Assembly: GCF_947172395.1 (NCBI RefSeq)
Contig: NC_069104.1
Coordinates: 8,831,355-8,895,354 of the forward strand
DNA: 64,000 bases
Source: Bicyclus anynana
Lineage: Eukaryota; Arthropoda; Insecta; Lepidoptera; Nymphalidae
Direction of reading: 5' to 3'
The notes below the pieces were generated by a model. That model made no database searches. It was not told the DNA's origin and was given only the letters and a program-made list of their open reading frames with translations. A program made the position numbers and the translations under genes. Below, piece after piece: positions 10,901 through 20,842 of the stretch (position 1 is the stretch's first letter; the number at the start of each line of letters is the position of its first letter).

Positions 10901-13900
10901 ATATTCTTAATTCTCTATGTGTGTGAAGTCTGCCAATCCCCATTAGGCCAGCGTGGTGGACTATTGGCTTAACCCCTCTTATTCTGTGAGGAGACTTGCT
11001 CAACAGTAAGCCGAATATGGGTTGCTAATGATAATTATGATTTATTTGAACAGGTGCAATCTCTCAACTACGTGGAAGAAGAAAGTGAAATAGCTAAACA
11101 GAATGAGAAGACCCTCAAGTCTGAGATAGTGTTGGTTCGCTCCAAGCTGGCCAACTGCGAGACTGAGCTGCTGCAGTGCAAGAACAAGATACGGAAGCTC
11201 ATGGAGGACATTCACAACGAACAGCGCATTGTTAGCAGCCGCCAGCAGGAGAACAGGTGAGATCCATCAGTGATCAGTCAGTCGACTACTGATTTTTTGA
11301 AAGCAGAGGATTTTTTAGGTTTTCTTCATTAAGCGCCTCTTCGTGTTATGGTCAATTGGTTGGTCCAACTCTTCCACAGTGGTTCGCTTTAGCCTTTTCG
11401 TCTTACCAGGCGTTATTACCAATTTGGCAAGATTGTTTGTGTGCTCTAGCAGTTTGCTTTTGTGTTTTATTGCGTTTTTTGTCATTTCTTACTTGACTGT
11501 CGGCATTTCAAGATATTCATGCATGCATGTCTGCTGTTTTAGTGAACCAGGGAGCGTTTAGTATTGTGCGGAATACTAGGTTCTGGTATCTCTGGAGTAT
11601 TTCTATATTGGAATGACTGGTTGAGCCCCACAACTCTAAGCCGTTCAGATTGGTTTTAGAACGATCTTGTACACGAGTATACAATATAAGTGATATATAA
11701 TGATTTATTTATTTTGCTATCATCCGCGAAAAGCCGACGAACCCATGCGACAACGTCACCCAGGTCGGACAAAATACTCTCTACGTACGTTTCACCCTGA
11801 AACCGGAGCATCCTCAGGAGATGTTGACTCTACAACGTGCAATTGCAAAGTGTCGTTTTCGACCTTTGCTTCGTCTTTTCTATCCAATATTTAAATGTCA
11901 ACTTTGTACGTCAAGCGGTTTTCTAAATTTCGTGATGAGAAACCTTTCGCAAGATATTATATTTATGTATATAGATAGAATGTGGAAATTGCTTGTTTAT
12001 ATTTCAGACAAGCACTGGAAAGGTCGATGTTGGCGGAGGTGGAGAACCTGCAGACTCAGATACAGCAAGCGAAGCACGCCACAGAGATCAACCACCTCAC
12101 CGCCGAGAATCTTAAAAGAGAGGTTTGTTATGAGATTTAGTGTTTACCTAAGTTACTTTTAGTGATTTGGATCGATAAGCTTGCTTGCCTAGCCTATAAA
12201 ATCAATCAATCAATCAATTTATTTATTTGCAGATACATGCATTATATATACAGGTGGTCGGTAGATGTAGATGGTAAATGTATCTTGCCAATTTGGCATG
12301 CAAATTATTTATTAAGTATTTAATAATTCAAATGACAATTTCACCATTTAAAATTTACATCTTTACAATAATTTTATAAGTAAACATTTTATAATTATAT
12401 TACTAAAAATACTTAGTTAGTGTGTACATTTTAAATATGTAATATTCAATTATAATAGGAAAAGATTAAACATGTGACAATAAAAAATAATAATGTATAT
12501 GTACCTAACCTATATAAAAAAAAATGAAAATATATATGAAAATAACAATAATATCAACTTACATACAGCCGAACGTAGAACCTCCTCCTTTTTGGAAGTC
12601 GGTTAAAAATACTCATTTACACTGTAGAATGCCTGTTGAGTTTGGTATTTATATAAATTATTTTTAAAGCAATTTATATTCTTTTCTTTTTATTTTTTTT
12701 TGGTAACTTATTATAAATTCTTACTGCCGCAATAAATAATGTATTATGGTAGAAGAGTGTTAGTTGTTTCTAATCATCATCATCATCATCATCATTATCA
12801 TCATCATCATGAACCGATGAACGTCCACTGCTGGGCATAGGCTTCTTGCAAGGACTTCCAAGCACAACAATCTCAAGCCGCCAGCATCCAGCGTCTTCCT
12901 GCAACCCGCTTGATATCCTCGGTCCACCTAGTGGGGGGTCGACCAACACTGCGCTTTCCGGTGCGAGGTCGCCATTCCAGCACCTAGGGACCCCAACGTC
13001 CATCGGCTCTTCGAACTATGTGGCCTGCCCATTGCCAGGCCAGGTCAAAGGACTTTGGTTCGTCTGCGGATCTCCTCATTTCTGATTCGATCATACACAG
13101 AAACTACATGTTTTTAGCACCAAAGTAAAAAATACAAGATATCAAACAAGATTTTTTGTTATATTTCAGTGAAAAAAAAAACAAAATTAAAATTGAATAG
13201 ATTCTCTATATCTATTCATTTTTAATTTCGTTTTTTTTTTTGTGACAGACCTGACAGACCTATTGTCATGTCTTATCTTTCGTTGTCCAGGTGGGTGTGC
13301 TAGAGAATGCCATAATGGAGAAGAAGCGCCAGGTGGAGCGGCTGGTGCAGGAGATGAAGGAAGCCAACCTGCAGAGTCTGACGGGCAGTGTCGACGAGCT
13401 GCGACACCCACTTGATGGTAAACGTAATTATATAATCTTATTATAAGCGGCTAAAGTTTATGTTTGTCTCATTAATTGCTTGCATAACTAAATATCATAG
13501 TTACAATATGAATAATCAGAGAGTTAAATGCTCAGATAAATGGGGATGATGATGATGAAAACTACGTAAGGAAACCTTAATTCTCTGCGTGTGTGAAGTC
13601 TGCCAATCCGCATTGGGCCAGCGTGGTGGATTATTGGCCTAACCCCTGTCATTCTGAGAGGAGACTCAAGCTCAGCAGTAAGCCAAATATGAGTTGATAA
13701 CGAACGAATCTATTGAACCGATTTTGAATATTCTTTAACCACTAAAAAGCCACGTTATTTGTTTATTGACCTCGTAACTCTTAAATACACTAGATGTACG
13801 AGGTCAATTGACCTCGTACCGCAGCGAACGTGTTAACAGGTGCATAATAACAGGTATATAATCTTATTATAAGCGGCTAAAGTTTATGTTTGTCTTATTA

Positions 13901-14590
13901 ATTGCTTGCATAACTAAATAAATACAATATGAATAATTAGAGAGTTAAATGCTCAGACAAATGGGGATGATGACTAGATTTGAATATATTGATATTTAGG
14001 AGACATCCGGGTAAATAAGGTCAATATTAACTAATTAATATGTAAAAAACAAAGATTGTCTGGATGTTTGCAAAACAAATAAGGTTATAAAATTTCATAA
14101 TCTACTACAAATCTTTTATCGTAATTAGATGAATGAATGAAATATACTTTATTGTACACCAAAAATAATAATAACAGGCAAGAAATTAACTTAAAAACTA
14201 ATGTACAATTGGCGGCCTTATCGCTAATGAGCGATCTCTTCCAGACAACCAATCGAAAAAGAGAAAATAAATACAAGGAATAATGCATAATGACGGGTGT
14301 ACACATAAAAAGAAAAGTAGAAGATACATTACACTTAGATAATAATATATTAAATCAAAATCAATATATATATGAACACATTCGAATATACATACATACC
14401 TACCAACAATTACATATATACCTACATAAATAAAGATACATACAAATAAATAGATGAAAATTCATTCAAAAACAACTTTTTCATTTCAGGTTTATGCAAA
14501 GCAGGGAGTGCACGTAGAATAATAGGTTCGCCAAGGCAACTAGAAAACGCGGCGCCCACCAACAAGAACCCACATGGCGTGTGGGTTTGA
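4992..14590 (+). CDS. RASSF8: RASSF8 (N-terminal Ras-association domain protein), ten exons
   Basis: Scaffold of the N-terminal RASSF class; in Drosophila RASSF8 acts with ASPP at adherens junctions. Exons: 4992-5063, 5340-5450, 5801-5928, 7002-7190, 8610-8829, 9411-9527, 11054-11256, 12008-12122, 13291-13417, 14490-14590. They join in frame to 1383 nt (460 aa; human about 419), all GT-AG. The protein starts MELKVWVEGIQRIVCGVTE, almost the vertebrate RASSF8 N-terminus; the RA domain covers about residues 1-83 (exons 1-3). Residues about 84-195 form a Ser/Asn/Pro-rich linker including a PPPPYRSPPPP stretch. Residues about 205-415 are strongly heptad-like coiled coil rich in E, Q and K. The C-terminus NPHGVWV recalls the human NPEGIYV ending, so the last exon is right. 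Start choice is fixed by the RA homology. Introns 3-9 carry many mobile elements. Confidence 0.95.
6051..6194. mobile_element. 144-bp hAT-like MITE
   Basis: Terminal inverted repeats CAGTGGTGTGCAC and (reverse complement) CAGGGGTGTGCAC. Flanks are TATAAAAG (6043-6050) and TATTAAAG (6195-6202), an 8-bp duplication with one mismatch. TIRs starting CAG and 8-bp duplications are typical of hAT elements. No coding capacity. Confidence 0.75.
6412..6699. mobile_element. 288-bp foldback MITE with TA target site
   Basis: Terminal inverted repeats of about 33 bp beginning TACTACAGCCTTT and continuing through TTGATGAGTACTGTTTAC on both ends, bordered by TA dinucleotides, as in Tc1/mariner-derived MITEs. 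Confidence 0.75.
7231..7638 (-). mobile_element. MITE-U copy 1
   Basis: Aligns by eye, inverted, with 19958-20388. Shared landmarks: 'gttgac' termini, 'atggtcttaaat', 'gacagcgtttttg', 'tcatgacgtcac' and 'catgatttttatatt' blocks. Ends resemble AGGCTAGTTGAC in inverted orientation, so it is probably a DNA-transposon MITE. Confidence 0.65.
8078..8471. mobile_element. 394-bp element with TACAGG..TGCTCGG terminal repeats
   Basis: Left end TACAGGATGCTCGGAA, right end the inverted form TACAGGGTGCTCGGGA, with TA on each side. A mariner-type MITE. The stretch at 8118-8196 also resembles, inverted, 19585-19670, so this family may have a second decayed copy there. Confidence 0.65.
8830..9410 (+). other. 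RASSF8 intron 5
   Basis: 581-bp intron. About 9192-9365 matches one unit of the tandem repeat at 62690-63060 ('gagccgaagcacagacga..gaactcctca', 'gatgagaacttt.cacc.agatg'). The rest (8930-9170) resembles an old transposon remnant but cannot be classed. Confidence 0.6.
10514..10690 (+). mobile_element. Helitron-family fragment (5' half)
   Basis: Begins TCTATACTAATATTATAAAG, the 5' terminus shared with complete Helitrons at 33192-33396 and 49181-49379, then diverges. No CTAG 3' end is found. Confidence 0.5.
10761..11040 (+). repeat. SINE-B copy ending 13 bp before RASSF8 exon 7
   Basis: Plus-strand SINE-B with the 'aacttttcag' block, 'gtgtgaagtctgccaatcc', the 'ggcttaacccctc' segment and a degenerate tail TGCTAATGATAATTATGA. 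The exon-7 acceptor TTTATTTGAACAG follows at once, so the SINE tail lies where the branch point belongs. Confidence 0.85.
11257..12007 (+). other. RASSF8 intron 7
   Basis: 751-bp intron. Several short open frames (11343-11561, 11700-11894, 11821-12162) have no recognisable domain; the last is partly the wrong frame of exon 8. I see no repeat family member here. Confidence 0.6.
12123..13290 (+). other. RASSF8 intron 8
   Basis: 1168-bp intron. 12193-12610 looks like LINE 3' sequence: an (AATC)n run, 'tttatttatttgcagatacatgca', then an A/T-rich stretch and the lepidopteran repeat ending 'cctcctcctttttggaagtcggttaaaaa'. It also holds an RTE 3' fragment (12774-13095). Confidence 0.6.
12774..13095 (-). 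mobile_element. RTE-type LINE 3' end in RASSF8 intron 8
   Basis: Minus-strand, 5'-truncated. The (ATC)n run at 12774-12811 is the complement of its (GAT)n tail. Fragments of the conserved RTE C-terminus are readable with frameshifts (GHI..R..DGRWG, WRP.TGK.S.GRP..RWT.DI). Compare 42471-42752. Confidence 0.85.
13431..13550 (+). repeat. Direct duplication, copy 1
   Basis: Starts 14 bp after the RASSF8 exon-9 donor; about 95% identical by eye to 13857-13973 (both start TATAATCTTATTATAAGCGG and end near TGGGGATGATGA). Confidence 0.85.
13560..13705 (+). repeat. SINE-B 3' part between the two duplicated segments
   Basis: 5'-truncated SINE-B: 'ggaaaccttaattctctgcgtgtgtgaagtctgcc', then the 'ggcctaacccctgtcattctgagagg' block and 'gagttgataacga' tail. 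Confidence 0.8.
13857..13973 (+). repeat. Direct duplication, copy 2
   Basis: Second copy of 13431-13550, in the same orientation, 426 bp downstream. Confidence 0.85.
14119..14260 (-). mobile_element. LINE 3'-end remnant in RASSF8 intron 9
   Basis: Contains 'gaatgaatgaaatatacttt' and 'ggcggccttatcgctaatg', a pattern I associate with 3' ends of lepidopteran non-LTR elements. Orientation and family are uncertain. Confidence 0.4.
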
Positions 14591-15259
14591 ATGTTTGTTT
14601 GTGTTATTGATCCATCAACTGCCATATATTGATGGGTGTTATACCGCCCGCCCGTGCACTGGCGTTTCTCATATGTAGAATTTTTTTAATTAAAAAAAAA
14701 GAAGCTAATTAGGGTGACCAAATTATATTTTTTTTTCGGATTTTTCTTTTTCTATCTTTATAAATTCGAAAACATAAATATAACTTGATCACGCTAGGGA
14801 AATTTTCAAAACTATTCGAATTCGTTTTGGATAATTAGGTGGTGTATCTACCATTTGCTTTTTATCCATTAATTACGAGACACCCTGTGTAACATAGGAG
14901 CCCGAGAGCACGGGTTAAGCAACGCCATTGTGAAGGTGCAAAAATGTATATTAATGGATTTTTTATTGATTAAATGTATTTATAGTGTTTGAGTGTGAAA
15001 TATTAACAACAAAAAATATTTACTTGAATAATTATATTTTTTTGGAGAGCATAATATTATTTTTATAGCGCCTTATTATGTTGATGATTTATCCCCTTTA
15101 AATCCCTTCAATATAATTTGAGTTTAAAATACAAAAAGGTAATTCTATGTAAAGGAATTTTCATTATATAATTGAAAAAAAAATCATAGAAAATCGTGAT
15201 CTTTGAAATTCAAATAAACAGTTCAAGAATATCAGTAATCGGTATATATATACTCAGAT

Positions 15260-15320
15260 GCACAATTATCCGCCCACTTTAATATACTTGCGTCATATTA
15301 AAGTGGGCGGATAATCGTGC
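15260..15320. repeat. 26-bp-arm hairpin
   Basis: Left arm 15260-15285 (starting GCACAATTATCCGCCCAC), 9-nt loop, right arm 15295-15320. The arms pair with one mismatch. Either the two ends of a tiny MITE or a transcribed stem-loop in the RASSF8 3' flank, about 670 bp beyond the stop. Confidence 0.8.
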
Positions 15321-16647
15321 CTTAAATTCCAGCGGAATACATTATAAAAAAATCAAAACATGATAATGTATTGTACTGCCATAGATTTGTGTGAATGCTT
15401 ATTTAGAGTGTGTTATTTAATTTTATAATCTGTCTTATTCATAAAAGTTAGTAAGAAATATGATAGCAAATTATTCCGCCTTTCAAATATAGGCCTACTA
15501 AGCTTATCGTGACCACGACATATTTCAAGACGTATTAAAATATATATAAATAAATTCAAATATTTTTAAAATGTGTCATAATTATATTTATTTATTGACT
15601 CAAATCGTCAACTGAAAATGCTAATTTTAATATTTTAGTTTTTAGATTTTAATTTTTACAGTAAAACTGAACATAAATTAATTACATGTCATAGACTAAA
15701 GCTAACAAAAACAATTCTTTTGAATTTTAATTTATAAAAGAATGTTTTTATATCTATTACAGAAAAATATGCACACGCAGATTTAGGTATACACTAATTT
15801 ATTTATATATAACTTTTATAAAATATAAAACAGTATTGATTTATATAAAAAATTAGCCTTTCCGTTGGGTGCTTCTACTTGCCCAAGAAAACAAACTTTT
15901 ATTAATAAGACAGAATATAATAATATTGTATTATTAAGTTATTATGTAGTATTTAATTTATTTAGAATTTGTGTTCAAATTAGTGTCATATTTAATCGAT
16001 TGTCACAATTTATTTTATATTTTGTGTTTTTTTTTTAAAAATTGTATTATCGTATCTTGCCGTGGTATATTAGAATAACTATTAAAAAAATATGTGAGAA
16101 ATTATGAAGTGAGCACCAAAATACATAAATAAATTGTATATTTATGTAGCAATATCAAGTTTACAAAATAATCACAATATTTTTATAATAGAGGGAGAAA
16201 ATTAGGTATTTTAATCTTTAAATTTAGAAATCGTTATGAGACTTTAAAACCCTAAAAGAAAACAAAATGTAAACGTTCGATAGCTTAGCGCATTTTGAAG
16301 ATCATGTACTTATTAATAGGCCATTGTATATAAACGTTGAAGCATTTAAATATGTATTTACAATTTGAAATAGATTATTTTGGATTTTGGGATAACTAGA
16401 GGTTTCCTATTATTTTTAATTGCCAATGTTGGCACATATTTTTCGTTGGATGAAGGGGTAAAAAATAAAAATATTTTATAATCGAACAAATGTATTGTAC
16501 CTAATCACAAAATTATTAATGTGCCATGAGTACGAAGTTTATGAAAAGTTACACCCGTATTACAAATATCACTTTTTCCTCTAAAGGTATTATTTTTTCT
16601 ACCTACTAATGATATAGTCGACTTCACAGAAAATGCACTCTAAAGTC

Positions 16648-16900
16648 CGGCCGCTCAGAGATTTCTGATACCTGTCAATGACAATGTCAATGAGAGAGAT
16701 AATGTCAATGTGATAATTGAATATCTTTTATTAATGAAAGCCATAAAGAAGAATTGAATTGAATTGAACCTTTATAATTAACGAGTAATAACACTAAAGA
16801 TTGAATAATTATGCCAACTTACAATAAACAAATAATTAATTACTCATTATAAAAAGGCGACATTGACAGGTGTCAGAAACGCAATTTCTGAGCGACCGGT
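16648..16900. mobile_element. Foldback MITE with nested A/T-rich core
   Basis: Ends are inverted repeats: CCGGCCGCTCAGAGATT and ACCTGTCAATGACA on the left against CCGGTCGCTCAGAAATT and ACCTGTCAATGTCG on the right (reverse complement). The core carries (GAATT)n at about 16752-16768. Confidence 0.7.
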
Positions 16901-18235
16901 TTTTAGGAATATAATTTCCACATGCAATATGTTGCCCTATCCAGTATAATATGTCCTCTTCCAAGCCAACAATAAATTATATATTTTATAACACACAGTA
17001 AACCTGGTAATTTAATATAAAAAATAAAAATAAATGTTTTTTTTTAAATAAATATTTATTTAATAATTTACTGTCCATGTTTTTTTTTAAAATAAGGTTT
17101 ATTTTTTGGCTGTAAGACTAATATGTACCTATATTGGAGTAATATTTGAAATACGGGTTTAGGTATACCATAACATTTATATTATTAATAGTTTTCGAAT
17201 TTTAAATTGTACCAGTCTTACTTGAAATTTGCAATATAGAAATAATGTGTTGATATTAATAATAATCTAGTCGGAAATATAGCCATTGCAATATTTTATA
17301 GACAATTTTCATATAGAAGCACAGAATAAAGAATGATACAGAATGAGTCTATACAACCAGCGCGGTGAGATCGGTGAAACCCAACCCAAAAAACAAACAT
17401 TTTTCATAATTTGTATTTCAAGATTTAACTCTAACAACGATAATTACGTAAATTGATATCATATTACACTAATAGTAATAATCAATAATTGATTAATAAT
17501 TATCTATAAAAAATACTCCATCTTATTTTTTTTTAGTTTTTGTGAACAGTTTTTAAAATATTTAAAAACATAACACGCCATTTTGCTTGAATAATATTAA
17601 AAATTACTGATGCGACGGTTCGTGTTGTAGTGACTCGTTGTGTGGAATGGCTGCATCCGTGTTCCGTACGCTCTATCTGCCTAATATTCTTTAATCTGTG
17701 TGTAGAAGTATGTACGGCCTAACAATTTCACACTGAATGTATTCAAGCATAATACAAGTTTGTAAGTCCTAAGTATTTGTAGATAGTTATTATTTCACTG
17801 TGTACTCTGCATGGTTACTAATAGACAATTTGTGTATACAAAATATATTGAATTTAGAACAAATATTTTCTTTTTTTTTTTCACTTGTACCTATAGGTAC
17901 ATGTTGTATAGCCAATCACATGCCGCTAGAGCCGAAGAGGGGATTTTTGCAGTTACTCAAGCACGGCAGATAAACATAAAGGACTATATCTTGCACGTTG
18001 TTCAGTACCTCCACCAAGTATGAGCACTTAATATTGGTGGGTACGTTTAGGGCAACCAAAACAAACTAACTTCAGAAATACTCAACCAGCACGTCAGATT
18101 AAGATAAGGTAGGTGAGTTGATAGCTAATAATTGCGCATTTCGAAAATCTGGCGATTTGAGCGTAACGTAATGGAATGGGAGGGTTTCAAAGTTACAAAA
18201 TAAAACCCTTGTATTTCAGTTCTTGAGTTATGAGC

Positions 18236-18411
18236 CTGATACATGGATTGGCAGACTTCATATACGTAGAGAAAGCTTTCCTCATGATGTTTTTCCTTCA
18301 CCGATTCAGACATTTAATGCGCATGTGATATTTAATTTCTTAAATGCGCATAATTGAAAAGTTGCACATACCCCGGACCGGATTCGAACCTACGCCCTCC
18401 GAATCGAATCG
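18236..18411 (-). repeat. SINE-B fragment
   Basis: Minus-strand middle and head: 'ggattggcagacttca', 'catgatgtttttccttcaccg', 'cttaaatgcgcataattgaaaagttg' and the B-box region 'ccggattcgaacc'. The tail third is absent. Confidence 0.8.
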
Positions 18412-18492
18412 GCACAATAAGTTTGTGCTTTGTGGCACTATAACATGCTCTAGTATTCAAGGGAAACAAAGTTAAATGTTTTTAATCTATAC

Positions 18493-18666
18493 TCTATACT
18501 AATACATAAAGCTGAAGTTTGTTTGTTTGTTTAAACGCGCTAATCTCAGAAACTACCGGTCCGATTTGAAAAATTCTTTCAGTGTTCGATAGCCCATTTA
18601 TCGAGGAAGGCTATTGGCTATATATTATCCCCATACTCCAACGGGAACGGGAACCACGTCAGCTAG
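18493..18666 (+). mobile_element. Small non-autonomous Helitron
   Basis: 5' end TCTATACTAATACATAAAG, 3' end CAGCTAG followed by T, as Helitrons end in CTRR next to T. Internal 'gataattgcc'-type body shared with 33192-33396 ('cggtccgatttgaaaaattctttcagtgtt', 'tagcccatttatcgaggaaggctat'). Confidence 0.75.
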
Positions 18667-19162
18667 TACTGTATATTCGTAAGATGTGGCGGCTCTGTAT
18701 ATTTTGTGTCACAAAACCAAATTATCTTTTCTTGACAAACAAGCCAATTTAGCTATAAGATTTTACCAAAATGGCTTATTAATATATCTTCTTCAGCTAA
18801 CAAAAATAGTATATCAGGATTAATCAGAAAATACTTCAAGTGCAAAATATTCAGGGTTATAAAAGAATTTTAGTAAATAAAATGTAAATCTTCAAAATTA
18901 TTTATTTTCTAATAAATAATTAACTAATCGACATACACATACATAAAAATATATTATTATTATAATATAAACTTTCAATGATCAAGTCGATTAATACGTC
19001 CATATTAGCGGCCAAGATTTCTCTTCTAAATTGATTTTCGTTTATTTTGTCATTCTTCTACAATGTACATACACACAACCATTTTAAAAAATTGTGTCAC
19101 AAATGGATCCAGTATTGCTTGTGTAATTTTTGACGTCAATGGTGTGTCAAAATTAATACCAA

Positions 19163-19453
19163 TTATATAATACTTACAGCAATAATATGATAGAGTGCCG
19201 GCATAGTCAATATTCTGGTCATAATATGATAGGGTGCCAGCATAGTCAGTATTATGGTCATAATATGATAGGGTGCCGGCATAGTCAATATTATGGTCTT
19301 ATTATTATCAAGGTTAAAAAATGAGTGTTTCACGATTTTCAGCAAAACGGTAAGATTAATTATAAATATACCAAAGATAAGATTGTAGACCATAAAATTA
19401 TCTACAAAATCTTCTTTGGTATATTTATGATTAAGGTTCACGTTTAATAACAA
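19163..19453 (-). other. 96-codon frame over a 39-bp tandem repeat, unidentified
   Basis: The frame is open because 39 is divisible by three: the three units read as repeats of a 13-residue string similar to TIILTMPAPYHIM. The N-terminal part is low-complexity, I/L/N-rich, and begins near an inverted repeat. No domain is recognised and no splice sites frame it. I regard it as an open frame by chance in repeat DNA. Confidence 0.2.
19182..19298. repeat. Tandem repeat, three units of 39 bp
   Basis: Units at 19182-19220, 19221-19259 and 19260-19298, each beginning ATAATATGATAG and containing GTGCC.GCATAGTCA. They differ by two or three bases. Confidence 0.95.
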
Positions 19454-19957
19454 AATTTCCTTACAAGGGAAATATGGGGAACAAATTTTATTTTTATCTT
19501 ACTGATTTTCAGCTTGGTGGGACTTTATGTAGCTTTACTCTTATTTTTTGGTTTAATTTGACCGGTCTAAAAGGCATGTGTTACATGGCTAGTCGAAATT
19601 ATTTGAATTATTATTTTGCATGAAAACATCAAAGTTTTTATTTTTTTAGTTAAAAACCTTGAAGTTATGGGAAATATTCCCCAGTATAATGCCCTTCAGC
19701 AAAAATTTTCAAAATATCTTCAATGTACTGTACCTGCTACAGTTTTATTATACGTATAGATTGAGAGTATTTAGGTTATTTTTGCCTGTGTACTGACACC
19801 TGTTAAGAACTTTAGACAGTAATCTGTTATGGGGTAAACGGAAAAAGGAGAATTATCTCTTTAATTTAGCTAAAAATGCTTGTAAATGACAAATTACAGA
19901 TCAAAATCCGACTAGAGCGGCGCTACTTCTAAATGAGGTATGATATGAACTTCGCAA

Positions 19958-20388
19958 TAGGGTAGTTGACTCATATCAAATTTAATATAAACAATATTAA
20001 TTACGTGCAGTACATGACATAAGGGTCCGAAATATATCGATATCAATTAATAAAAGTTAAGGATTTCATAGAAAACTTATTTAAAAATCATGTATTTATT
20101 AAAATTTTCCAAACGTCAAAAACGCTGCCGCCCATTTTGTGACGTCAATGTTACTTGATAAACGTCAAACTAATTGTTAACTAATATTTTTGTCAAACGG
20201 TCTTTAAGGTAAAGGATTTGTTAACGTGACGTCATGAAACAGTTGACAGCGTTTTGGTTCGTATTGTCAAAAAAAAATTTAAAAATTAAAATTTTTATCA
20301 GTTTCAAAAAAATTCGATATATTTTTTTAATCTAATAGAATGTTAATGAACAATTTAAGACCATTTAAAAAAAGTGTCAACTAGCCTA
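19958..20388 (+). mobile_element. MITE-U copy 2
   Basis: Most complete copy: left end AGGGTAGTTGAC, right end AGGCTAGTTGAC in inverted orientation, about 430 bp. Inverted relative to 7231-7638; a shortened copy is at 54785-55057. It contains three TGACGTCA-like (CRE-like) cores. Confidence 0.7.
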
Positions 20389-20842
20389 TTGTAGTATGAG
20401 TATGCTGAGATCAAATATTTACTTATAGAGGGTAGAACTGATGCAAAATTTGCTGTCCTATTACAGTTTTGCTTTTTGTTCATGAAGAGATAATTCTCCG
20501 TGCCTCCCTTTTTGTTACATGACATCTGCAACTACCCACATTCTAGAATTTATGGAATTTCCACATTGACGTCACAAATTGCACACACAAGCAATAGTGT
20601 AGTAGCTTCATGTCGTTGAGAAAAAGTCTTGATTCCCCGTAACATTAAAATCGTACCAAACCATTGTTAAACGGTATTTTGTAACATAAATAAACTTCAT
20701 AATTTCATAAATCGATACGATTTCAACATCAAGAGAACTTTCACTTCGAATAAGATGTACCACATCGGTGTGATCAAATAAATTTATTATTTTTTCAAAA
20801 GTGTTAATAAATCAGTCATATCACTTCCGATACATTCAAACA
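20389..20842. other. 3' flank of the ING gene
   Basis: AT-rich, no exon or named repeat recognised. It should contain the ING 3' UTR on the minus strand; several AATAAA signals occur on that strand (for example TTTATT at about 20781 on the plus strand). Confidence 0.5.

Larger units (their letters stand above)
9528..11053 (+). other. RASSF8 intron 6
   Basis: 1526-bp intron with a decayed Helitron-like piece near 9555-9690, a Helitron 5' half (10514-10690) and a SINE-B that ends only a few bases before exon 7. The stretch 'ggacgaagtcgcgggcgtccgct' (about 10108-10130) is another fragment of Helitron type. Confidence 0.65.
13418..14489 (+). other. RASSF8 intron 9
   Basis: 1072-bp intron with a directly repeated 120-bp segment (13431-13550 and 13857-13973), a SINE-B piece between them, and LINE-like 3' sequence at 14119-14260 ('atactttattgtacacc', 'ggcggccttatcgctaatgagcgatctcttcca'). 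Confidence 0.7.
14591..19957. other. Intergenic region between the convergent RASSF8 and ING genes
   Basis: Very AT-rich. The first part probably includes the RASSF8 3' UTR, but which polyadenylation signal is used cannot be told. Contents that can be named: a near-perfect hairpin (15260-15320), a foldback MITE (16648-16900), an unclassified, relatively GC-balanced stretch at 17590-18030 with a 70-codon frame of no recognisable domain (17811-18023), a SINE-B piece, a small Helitron and a 39-bp tandem repeat. Confidence 0.6.

Noticed and set aside
12776..12811. CRISPR-like or functional (ATC)n array
   Set aside because: A simple-repeat tail of an RTE element in a eukaryotic genome; no spacers.
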